Of a stretch of DNA of 64,000 nt, positions 22,617 to 32,555 are shown in pieces. This DNA is from Opeltia flavorubescens. Its lineage: Eukaryota > Ascomycota > Lecanoromycetes > Teloschistales > Teloschistaceae. Under the pieces are notes generated by a model. That model saw only the letters and a list, made by a program, of their open reading frames with translations, searched no databases and was not told the origin of the DNA. The translations under genes and the position numbers were made by a program. Position 1 is the first letter of the stretch. The number at the start of each line of letters is the position of its first letter. The stretch is taken from the NCBI GenBank assembly GCA_000442125.1, contig KE546975.1, forward strand, positions 1,364,001 to 1,428,000, in the 5' to 3' direction.

Positions 22617-24339
22617 TGCTAGAGATCTCAAACAAACGCTGAGCTGGTATGGTATGCCAATGCGGAGAACACCCAGTGTGATGTTCGTAGAGAGATTGGG
22701 ATTAATTGCACTTCTCGTTGTGTACCACTGCTGTGGAGTAAAGCCACATAGGAAGTTGACACCATGCGCTAATTTCTAGCTACAGCTACTACAATCCTTG
22801 TTACCGTGCTGGTAGCAACCTTCAGTACCACCTAGCAGCAAGACTCGCCAGAAGCATTGCATCACTTGATTGCTCAGAAAATACTGCCATTAGTACGGCA
22901 AGATGAGCACAGAAAGCGAGAGATGATACTCATTGCGAATATGCGTAGATAACACAGTCTTCTTTGCAAAGCTTACTGAAAGAGAGGGTTGTATATTTGC
23001 AATAGCAAGCATCTTGACGCAGACATAGGGATGCCTACAACCTTGAGGCCTAGTCACGGTACAGTCTCCCGATCGCTTCTTGAGAGTTGACATTACCATG
23101 AATGGCTGCAGTAATCAATACAGTCGAGGTTCCATCCGTAAAGACCAGCTGACGGCACCAGTGGACCGTTAGCGTCAAGCGCGTTGAATGAGAGCCGGAA
23201 TTGCTGCTATCATAAACGTAATCATAGTATTCCGTACTTGTGCACCAACGAATTTGGGAGAACAGAGCTAGAGCTTTGCAGATATGTAGTACCCATTTGC
23301 GCGGCCCTTGATCATGTAGACCATACATCAGGAAAACCCCCAATGACATGTAAAAACGCAAACACCAACAAAGTCGAGAAGAGTTTTGTTATTAAGGTTT
23401 GCGGACTCAAGGATCCTCTCGTCAGGTTGGGAGACGGGAATAGAAGCTGGGAGATTTTAACAGTAAATTGTATATGGGTGAATTCTGCTTCGGCTGAGCG
23501 ATAAGCATGTGCTCATCATTGTTGCTGTGTAGTCATGCACGATCATCTGGTCCTTTCGGGAAAACAAGAGTACGGTATAGAATCACAGTTAGTGCCCTCA
23601 CTAGTCGTCGTAAGCAGACGAAAATCCCTGAGCTTCCTGTGCTACGTCAGGGGGGGGGGGGGGGGGGTTCAAAGGTTGCGTGAAGAAGAGGATCAGGGAT
23701 GAAGGATGGTGTAAAGTAGTGTTGATGGATGGAGGTTGATCAATTTTGGATTGCACGCTAGGATTGCGTCGACCAGTGTAACAAAATTGTGTGTGGAGAA
23801 CAAAATGGCACTTCGATGAAGAAGGGATAGGGAATAAGGTAGGCACTGGTCAACGCTCGTTCGCTGCCATTCCATTGCCTAAGACCGGCGTAACGACTAG
23901 ACACAGGGCGTGTTGACAGAAGATGATCATACACCCTAAACTGGTATGATCCCATTTAAAGATTTGTCTCAAGGAGTTCTTACGAACGGTCTGGTGATAA
24001 TTATTTGGAGGTGGCACAACATGACTTGGAAGATGAGGCTTGAGACGTATGAGACAAGTAAAGATGATTAGCGTCTTCGATCTTTTGAGCCGCTTCTTAG
24101 TGTCGGGAGGTAACTATTCGGTTTCAGGATACGACATTGTTCCGTCCGAGCACCGACATAGATATGCGACATCTGAAACCATCTCTGACGACGACGACAT
24201 GCCGAGTCATGACAGATTTTCTCCGCCCCACCTGACGCTTTGAATTCCTCCCTTAACTCCGATTACCGAGAGACATTGCCGATTTTAATGGAAAACGAAT
24301 GTAAGACAGAGATGTCTCTGGGTCAAGGGTATCTTTGTA
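22617..24339. other. No supported gene; poly-G tract
   Basis: Short frames on both strands lack domains and splice structure. An uninterrupted run of 18 G lies at 23650-23667. Confidence 0.45.
23650..23667 (+). repeat. Homopolymer G tract (18 G)
   Basis: Eighteen consecutive G bases read directly from the sequence, in a region without a gene. The length may be imprecise, because homopolymers are error-prone in sequencing. Confidence 0.9.
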
Positions 24340-25302
24340 TTAGATTCGACCTGAAAAATGCTCCTTTGCGTATTGTTCGCAAGCCTATGATCAGTCAGCT
24401 CCATATGATTTGGGTAGATTGTGCTTGTGTAACCTTGGCAGGCTTTCCCACTTTAGCGCCAATAACTTTCCATTTGCTGGCTTCATATTCTTTGATCGCG
24501 GCGAGTAATGCATCGCTCTGCTATCGCATCAGTAGGGGTGTTTTCGTGGGTCCAGAGAGTATCTTGACCTCGTCGGCTGCAAAATCTGCGTAATGCATGT
24601 CCTAAAATAGTGTGAGGCTGTGTCTTCGTTTTCTGCCCTTAGATGCCTACCTTGTACCAATGCTTTTTCACGCTGCCCTCAGTGCGGTTTGGAAATGTCT
24701 TGCGAAAGATCCAGGTCAGCCACGTGCCTTCCGTGCCCACTTCGAGAATCCCACCTTCGCGATCTCGCTCCAACTATTGCCTGCATCCCGCATGGTCTTT
24801 AGCCGCTGCTCTTCCGCGGGACTCCAGGGAGTGTTGGTCCTGCTTTTCTTCGGAGCAGAACCTTGAGTAGGGATATCGGCTGGCTGCTCGCTTTGTTGTG
24901 GCTGGGCTGCATACGCTGCAGGAGGCCCGTAGGCGGATACCGGCGCCGATTGTATAGCGGTCATGGTTGAAGAGTCGGGGGCTTTGCGCTTTCTGGGATT
25001 CAAAGGGCTTGCCTGCTGCTGCTCGTGGGGGAGCGTTTGTGGAAGTGTCTGCGATTGACCTGCTAAGACAAAATCTTCCGAGGGTGTTCCAAGAGGTAGC
25101 TGTGGGATGTACGCTGGTTGGGTGGATGAGGAAGCTGTTGTGACGGCGGGAGATTGCGGAGGAGGGCGCCTAGAAATACGATACAGATGAGTCCGATGTC
25201 CATGTTTAACAGCTGCAAGAAGGAGCCGCAGCAAGGTGATGGTGAAGAAGAAGTGAGACTAGCTCCAGATGGGCGGAATGTAAGACATGAAACTTACGAC
25301 AT
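24340..25302 (-). CDS. Myb/SANT-like DNA-binding protein, two repeats
   Basis: A probable nuclear regulator. Six exons fit in phase: 25302-25298, 25169-24755, 24698-24651, 24601-24569, 24517-24434 and 24384-24340, giving 209 residues. The first exon is only five bases (ATGTC) before a perfect GTAAGT donor; after splicing the protein starts MSRPPPQSPAVTT. Residues to about 110 are disordered and Pro/Gln-rich with a basic patch (NPRKRKAPD). From about 113, one Myb/SANT repeat (TPWSPAEEQRLKTMRDAG...SWSEIAK TFPNRTEGSVKKHWYK) is followed by a second helical repeat (ALLAAIKEYEASKWKVIGAKV...ACEQYAKEHF). Three introns cut the repeats, and each boundary restores the conserved pattern, which supports the model strongly. 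It ends three residues after KEHFS. The target genes are unknown. Confidence 0.88.
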
Positions 25303-27552
25303 GCTTGCAATGTTATCGATGGACACACNGACCCAAGAAATCCGTTCTGGCAGGCGCGCACGTTTTGTTGTGGCGATTGTAGCCTTTTGATGCACTGGCC
25401 AGTTGATGGGTTGAGCTCAAGCCATACGAGGCATTGAGTGGACGAATAAATGTCATCAAGGAGCTCTACTCCGGACCATCAAGCTCCCATGCTCTTGAAC
25501 CACCTGAATCGGTTTGAGAATTGTCGAGACCAGTAGCTGCAACACGGGACTGTGAAGCACGTAACAGACGTGGCAGGTGCATATCTGGACGACGAAGGAG
25601 GTTGTGAGAAGTACAGGTACGCCAAAAGTGATGAAGAAGGGCCAGAGAGTGATGTAGCGATACACATCACAGTGCCAACACCAGTTACCGCTGTGTGGTT
25701 CTGTGCTACTGGGCCAAATGCGGGGTCAATTGGTGTATGATCTTCTTCGCTCCCGGGTAGATGTGATATGTGCAGCGTATTGGGCAGGTCATGAGGGAGA
25801 GGCCGACCGGTCCCCAGAGCAGGAAGACGTCCAACTAGAGCGCTACTTCGGGGGGAGCTCTAGGCCTGGTCATGGCAAAGTACTCGCTTGGTCCTGTCGC
25901 TGATCAGCTGGTAGCGGCGGAGAAACAATCAACNCCCCGCCAATCGACTCACACTCTCCTCCGACCCTCTCGACCGACCGTGCAGATGGCCCAGATACAT
26001 CGGGATGGTCAATTTCCTCATTGAGAGTCTGGGACTGCCCTTTCGAGGCGGAGGGGCCGACGTTGAGGTGCCCGAGGTGACTTGGAGGATACAAACACAT
26101 GACGTTCCAGCAAGTGCCTGCTTCTGCAGCCGAAGACTCCGCTAATGCGGGTCCATGCTTCGCTACAGCAAATCTAGGGGATCCACATCTAGGCCTGTCC
26201 GCGGTTTGCGGAGAACTGGAATGAATCTAGAGACGCCAGACGCCTCGTGGTCCTGCCGTCTTTTTCGTCTGACATGGAACGACACCTTCACGAGGACATG
26301 ACATCTTCCGTCCCACGCTCGATAATGCCATCTGATGACCGATGCTCAACAAGCTTACGAAGCTCCCCCATCAGAAGCTAGTCGTCAAGAGCCGTGGGCC
26401 ATCGCATGAACGCCGTCATGTTTTAAGCCCCGGCTGATGTCGGAGCCGTTTGTGTGAAACAGAACTGCTACAACCCCATCAACCTCTTCGTTTCATCAAG
26501 CCACCTCGAGCCATGCACAACATCACAAGCGCCTCATCTCATTCCTGCCAAGCCTACTATTCGCTCCTTCAGCTCGCTTGTCGTCGCCCTTGGTCGGGTT
26601 CGGTCCCTCTCCTAGACGCAGATCTACCGTTGCTTCCCTGTAGGAGTGCCTCTCAACCACTCCTATTGTTTCCTTTTTTTCCCTTCAATCGCTTGACATA
26701 CGAAGCTACATTCTCAATGCCTAATTCTTTTACTCAGATTTCGTTTTATTCCGAGGCGAACATGTGCGAGATATGACCTTGGTTCAACATGCGCCAGCGC
26801 AAAGAGGCGTCTAGATGCCTCGCTTCTGAAAAGGGGTAGCGTCCAAGCCAGTTCCAGTTGGATCTGATACACCCAGAGTCTAATGTTTGGAGTGTTTGGA
26901 ACTGGCTCTCCCCTGAAAACACCTGGAAACCATCCAGTCTTTGCCTCATTCCTACTAGTCGTCCTGCACCTCGTGCTGTACGTTCATGCGATTGACATGG
27001 CGCCTTCCGTCCTGGCTTCAAACTCGTCGGTCCCGCGTGCCAGCACGGCGAATTTACCCCGGCACTGATATGAGTTCATCTAACATATCAGTGCAGACCC
27101 TTTCGGCGGTCGTTTTATACTAACTTATCGCGGCCATCTTGCTCCCCCGCTTGACAGACAACCATGGGACTTTGGAAACGGGGTGGGTTGCGGGTCGCAT
27201 ATTGCAAGATTTATGCGTGATGGCAAGGTTTGACCTTCGCTTCTCTGCCCACTTTGGATCTATATAGTGATATTCTCCGTTCCATGGATTTGATCTTTAC
27301 CACTGCTGGGTTTTCGGTGGATCAGACACTTCTTTTACATCCGACGTTCGTTCATTTCTACTCACTGGTTGAGTGGCCTATACACCTATATTTTTGTAGT
27401 TCACCTTTTACATGATTTCAGCTCGTTGAGAAACACTTCTTCCACACAGTCCCTTGAACACCGGAACGCTCCAGCACATCAATCCTTGCAACTGTAAACA
27501 CAGCGAAACATAACGCACTCGCTTAAATTCTCCCTTATCAGTTTTTTTAAAT
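25303..27552. other. Gene-poor stretch with possible membrane-protein relic
   Basis: Two single N bases occur here (near 25329 and 25934). On the minus strand at about 25456-25870 there are hydrophobic stretches in different frames, such as VFLLWGPVGLSLM and ITLWPFFITFGVPVLLTTSFVV, separated by stops. They could be parts of a decayed or heavily spliced membrane protein, but I cannot build a model. The rest (25.9-27.55 kb) shows no gene; the last kilobase probably serves as promoter and 5' UTR for the next gene and contains the stem-loop listed separately. Confidence 0.35.
27062..27094. repeat. Perfect 11-bp inverted repeat (stem-loop)
   Basis: GCACTGATATG at 27062-27072 is followed after an 11-base spacer by its exact reverse complement CATATCAGTGC at 27084-27094. 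It lies ~460 bases upstream of the Myb-like gene. It could be a cruciform, a protein-binding palindrome or an RNA hairpin. It is not followed by a T-run. Confidence 0.7.
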
Positions 27553-28585
27553 ATGTCGTACACTCCTACAGCTTCGCCGGAATCACGGTATTCACCTATG
27601 GAGGACGTCTCCCCTACATCGACTTCTCAAGAATTTGAAAGTCCGAAAAGTCTACAACATCGCAAGTCAATCTCGTCGGGTGGCGGCAGAGCATGGTCTC
27701 AGGAAGAGGTACGCTGTCTCATTACAGTGCTTATCATGTCTAATAAGCTCGCAGGAGAATTATCTGATTGAAACCCGCATGCACAAAATGCCATACAAGC
27801 ACATTGCTACGACATTGAAGAAGACCGAGCTAGCATGCCGTCTCCACTATCACCAGCTCTCCTTTGGCAACAAGCGTCGACGACGCACATCATCTGTCAC
27901 CTCCTTTACATCCTACGCCCCATCCCCGATCACCCCATCCGAGACCCCAAAACGTGAGCTACCCCAGCACTCACGACCTTCACTCCCATCTCGACCGTCA
28001 CTACCATCACTATCATCATTCACAAGTCCCGAACCCCCCAAAGACAACAACCACCCCCTCAATAGATCTCCCCAAAGCCACATCCCCATCCTCCCAAAAC
28101 CCAAATCAAGCCGTCCAGCCCCCCCTCCAACCCGCGGCCTCCGCCTCATAACCGAAGACATCAACCAATACGAAAAGAAACCTAACGTCGACATCGCCCG
28201 CCTCGACAAGATTTACGACGCCCACCGCCTACACTTCTGGTCCATGATCGCTCGCAGCTATGGATGCAACCTCTCTCCCGCAGCACTGGAGGAAGCTTGG
28301 TGCAAAGCCCATAATATCGATAACTCGAATCTTCCGCCAACACCGACCGCTAGTCCTCAGGACGGTGGCGATTCATCACATTCCTCGAAACAAGTGGCGT
28401 CTTCGTCGTCGTCGATGTTGGGGGCGCCGTTCAGCGCTGTGGCGGAATATAGTCAGGGTTTCACGGCGGTGAATAACCCCGTAAGGGAGCCGAGGAGTGC
28501 GGTGGTGACGCCGATGGCGAGGAAAGGGTCTTTTGCTATTTCGAGTCTTTTGACGGAGGATAAGGAGGTTAGGAGTCCGAGTTAG
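27553..28585 (+). CDS. Myb-like DNA-binding domain protein, one repeat
   Basis: Exons 27553-27708 and 27755-28585, joined by a 46-nt intron (GTACGC...GCAG), give 328 residues. A disordered Ser/Pro-rich start leads into a Myb/HTH-like repeat at about 46-90 (RAWSQEE then ENYLIETRMHKMPYKHIATTLKKTELACRLHYHQLS), followed at once by a basic run (GNKRRRRTSS) that could serve as nuclear signal or DNA contact. The intron cuts the first helix. A long Pro/Ser-rich linker leads to a second predicted helical part at about 190-225 (DIARLDKIYDAHRLHFWSMIARSYG, LSPAALEEAWCKAH), which may be a partner-binding module. The tail is disordered. Codon use switches from C-ending to G-ending near 28390. The regulated genes are unknown. 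Confidence 0.85.
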
Positions 28586-29517
28586 ACGGGATGGCTGGGC
28601 TGGGGATGTTTAGGACAGGTTGGATGGGAGGACGATGTGCATAGTTCGGCTGCGCTTGGCCTGGTCTGGGATTCTGGGGTGCATTGCTTTGGGTTTCGGG
28701 CTTCTGGAGGAATTTAGTTTGGACAAGGCGATTTCATGACTATCACTGTATGAAGAAATTAGGAATGAAAGTATATATTGGATCCTACACCTATCATCAT
28801 TATGATAAAGTGTAGTGACATGATCGCCCCATGCACGCCCCCATCTCCATTATCCTCCATGCATTCGTGCGACTACCACCCCAACGCACAGATCACCCCT
28901 CGTACACGGCGGGAAGTTTAAGTTTCACAACGTATCCCCCCCCGTGCGATGGCGGCTCAGCCTCCGGAGTTTTTCATCTTATAAGCGCTCCAAACTTGTT
29001 GAGTATTGAGGTGGGATAAGGCGTGTGTCAGGAACTGGGGGTGGTCTGAGTCTATACGTTGGATTTGGGAACTTTTGTAGAAGGGATTATGGTGGGGTGA
29101 GATTTGAGATGGTATCTTTGGTGATGTTCCACTGTGTTGGGCATTGGAGGGGGAGTAGGTAGGGAGTGCGAGTGTGTTGTGGTGTTGGTAGTATAGATAT
29201 GTGGTTATATGGGAAGCACACGAAAAGTATCGTGAGTTGAAGAAAGATTGCTGGTTAGATTGTTGTGTAAAGTCTCGATGTTTGGTTTTGTAGATGGGTG
29301 GGTATGAGGGTTGTTCAGACCCGGGCGTGTGATGAATGATTGTGACAAAGGACGATGCGGGAAGCAAAAATTCACTCTGCCATGAAGACACCAATTGACA
29401 TGAATGGAAAAAGAGCGTGAGATAATGGACTTTCTTTCTATCATGTTTCCTCAACCCACCTTGTCTTCAACTTCCAACTCTATATTATCAATCACCCCAA
29501 AATCAACTCTCACCAAG
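28586..29517. other. Intergenic region
   Basis: Presumed 3' end of the Myb-like gene and promoter of the BTB gene. The first ~100 bases are G-rich on the plus strand. Open frames on the minus strand here have no domain or splice support. Confidence 0.45.
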
Positions 29518-30367
29518 ATGCCTTTGTATGTACCACCAAAACCACCTCCTCCCAAAGAGCAACCTAGCTTGACTGTGAAGCACCCTGCTGCATACGAAGA
29601 ACTCGTACAAAGCTTTGCCGAGTGAGGAATTCCGAATACGCACACTATCATGACAGTCTTCAGCTCTACTAACTGCGATCCGACGCTGTTAGAGTTCTCG
29701 AATCGGGACGAGGAGCAGACATAAAGGTAATCTGCCAGAAAGAAACTTTGAAGTATCATTCCGCGATTGTGTGTTCGCGATCGACCTTTTTCGCCGCAGC
29801 CGTGTGGGGAAACTTCAAGGTCAGTCAATCATTGTAAACGAACTCACATCTTGGATTTCCCCCTCTTGACGATCAGGATAGGAAGGGCAAACGAAAACAA
29901 TCAAGCTGCCGGACGAAGATCTACCGAACGTGAAACGCATGATGCGTTATTTCTACATCCTCGACTACGACGAAGATGAAGCACCAAAACAAAATCCAGA
30001 AACGGCCTTTATTGTCAACGCGCAGATGTATGCCATGGGCGATCGATACGGAGTCACAAGCCTAAAAAAGGTCGCCGCCAGCAAATTCGCGGAACGCTGC
30101 CAACTTTTCTCATGGACAACTAAACCGAAACCAACTTTGATGGAGGTGTTGTTACCCGTGGTACCAACTGTGTACAAGACGACGCCGGAGAACGATCGAG
30201 TCTTGCGGGATAGCATTGCAAGCGCCTTTGCTCGCGAGCTTCCTCACGATCGTGATATACTTTCTTCAGCGGCTTTCAAGGAGACCTCTCGTGAATTTCC
30301 GGACTTTGTAGTGGATGTCCTGGCCAAGACTGTGGAGCCGAAGAACAGACCTTCTGTGGGTTGGTAG
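29518..30367 (+). CDS. BTB/POZ domain protein
   Basis: Three exons, 29518-29621, 29693-29819 and 29882-30367, join in phase to 238 residues; introns are 71 and 62 nt, and the first has a CTAAC branch site. After a Pro-rich start (YVPPKPPPPKEQP) the BTB fold covers about 25-140: the GADIKVICQKETLKYHSAIVC strand-helix unit, SRSTFFAAAVWGNFK, and the EGQTKTIKLPDEDLPNVKRM segment with the following YFYILDYDEDE. The C-terminal half is helical and lacks Kelch, MATH or zinc-finger repeats. Such short fungal BTB proteins are common and mostly uncharacterised; BTB domains dimerise and often bind Cul3, but no substrate-binding module is visible here, so the role is open. Confidence 0.88.
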
Positions 30368-31141
30368 ATCAAAGGAAAGGCAATGAAAGATACATTAGAC
30401 AAAGTGAGATCCGAGCGCTGAATTCTGCCCAAAGGTCAAAGATAGGTTGATCGGGCGGACAGAGTCCTTCAGGATTGAGTTTATATTTGCACATGCGAAT
30501 CCTGATCCAGAATCCGCAGCGACTTCTGCTATCAATAGATGATAGACGAAGGCCTAATATTATCATAATGGAAATATACACTTATCTCGTTGTCCATCAC
30601 CTTTGATTTGCAACGTGCTGATCCATTCTAACCTTCTTCACATGTATCTACAAATCTATGTATGCATCAAAAGATGACAGTCGATGAGGAAGATCCTTCG
30701 GACAAGGTTAAGGCTAAGCAAGCGGGCAAGGCTTCCCCTAAATTCAGGGGTCATTTCTCCATCCAACCGTTGATCTAGCGCCAAGAATAAGATTACTCTC
30801 CTAGAAATAGACCAACCAGCATCCCAGGATCGATCCTGGCCTCCCTCACCATCTCCGCAAACGGGTCTGGCCTGTCAGCGGGTCTCATTTCGCGGCTGAT
30901 GGAGGGAAGCTCCTCAAGATGCGACTTACTTCCTCAGCTTGTATCCCTCTTCCGTCTGCTCAGCCTTTTTCGCGATCTTTTTCTGTCTTTTATCTTCAGT
31001 CACTCCTTGTTACACAGCCTGTTTCAGTCACTCTTTTCTGTCACTTGCTATCGTCGCTCATTATATCTATTGTCTTAATACCGGAAGTGACTTCTGTACA
31101 ACTCAAGATACCCAGATCAAAATCCAAGCCGTCACGCCAAC
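30368..31141. other. Intergenic region
   Basis: No gene was seen. The part from ~30920 to 31140 is rich in CT/TC pyrimidine tracts on the plus strand, typical of the promoter of a strongly expressed fungal gene, and leads into the next start codon. Confidence 0.5.
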
Positions 31142-32072
31142 ATGAAGTTCTCCATTGCTGCCATCGTTTCCGCCTCTCTGGCTGGCTTTGCCGCTGCTCA
31201 AACATGTTCTACCAAGCCTGTGGGCGATACTCCCAGTGGGAACCCCATTTCGGCACCTTTGAATTCAATTGTCCCTGCCGGGACACCATTCACCATTACC
31301 TGGACTGTATGTATCAGAAGAATGTATTCACAAGCGCATTTGACTGACCTCTTGATAGCCCACAACCAAAGGCACTGTCTCGATCGTTCTTCTCCGTGGC
31401 CCGTCAACAAATGTTCAGCCGATAGCATGTATTGTGGACAACATCGCGAACACCGGGAAATTCGTCTGGACTCCTTCCACCAGCCTTGAGGCCGACGTCA
31501 CCCATTATGGTATCCAGATCATTGTTGGTGGAACTGGACAGTACCAATACTCCACCCAATTCGGCATCTCCAATGACGTGATCCACCCACCATCATCAGT
31601 CTCCATGACCACCAAGCAGAGCAGCACCTCGGTCCCTGTGAGCCAGAGCAGCGACGGGCAAGTTGAGGTCCCTACCACCACCGGGGCAACCACTACCTCA
31701 GTCCCCACCATCCTGAATGCCACCACGACCTCTTCTATCGTTATACACACCCCACCATCCAACTCTTCAACCGTCATTGTCGCGACCACTCATGTCCCAA
31801 TCCCAATAGCCAGTGGCAGCGGCGCGATGCCTACTCTCACCGTTCTCATGCCAACCAAGAACATGACTGTGCCTGCATCCTTGAAGACCTCCAAGACCTA
31901 CACCACAACAAAAGTCACCGCCTCTGCATCCGCGTCTTTGACATCTTCCTCAGTGTCCGGCACCGGCAGTCCCATCTCTAGTGCGACGAGTGCTCCAAAT
32001 TCTGGAGCTGCACAGCTTCTGGCAGGATCGTTATTGGCAGGATTGGGTGCGGTAGCTGCTTTCGTACTATGA
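31142..32072 (+). CDS. Kre9/Knh1-like Ser/Thr-rich GPI-anchored cell wall protein
   Basis: Exons 31142-31306 and 31359-32072, joined by a 52-nt intron (GTATGT...GATAG), give 292 residues. The protein has a clear signal peptide (MKFSIAAIVSASLAGFAAAQ), then an Ig-like Kre9/Knh1-type domain to about 125 (PISAPLNSIVPAGTPFTITW, then VSIVLLRGPSTNV, GKFVWTPSTSLEADVTHYGIQI). A Ser/Thr-rich region of more than 120 residues, likely O-mannosylated, follows with some NxS/T sites. The C-terminus has a GPI signal: small residues around SGAAQ and a hydrophobic end (LLAGSLLAGLGAVAAFVL). Proteins of this type sit in the wall and are linked to beta-1,6-glucan assembly. The specific role is inferred from family only. 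Confidence 0.88.
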
Positions 32073-32555
32073 GCATTGTCGAGTATGTCATGCGCAACGG
32101 TGTAATTAATGTTTTTGTGGGCGACGTAAGCGAATGATGCTTCAATTCGAGTTGTGCATATGTCCTATACTCAATCTTGTAACGGAGATGTGAGCTTCAA
32201 TATAATCGGTTAAACCAACTGCTTATCTTTTGCGTGCTGTCCCACAACGTGACAAGCTGAGTGTCGTAATATTATGATCGTGGCGTACAGGCGTCCCTTG
32301 TTTCCCCGAGAGTCCGGAGATGAAACTTCCCCACCAAATTTAATTTCGAGGGAAGATCAACGTCCGTAAACAAAGCACCATCGTTCCTGGCAACGGCTCC
32401 TTCAACTCTTTTCTGGACTCTGAATCTCAATCACGCATCGTATGTAGCATACTCTGGTAGTATGACTTTCATGCCTTATTCATTGACTTGACTTCACTAT
32501 CGCGTGGTCGAGGAATGGAGGGTAAACATCCACATCTCCGCACATTCCTCGAACC
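32073..32555. other. Intergenic region
   Basis: 3' flank of the wall protein and promoter of the next gene; no feature beyond that. Confidence 0.5.
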
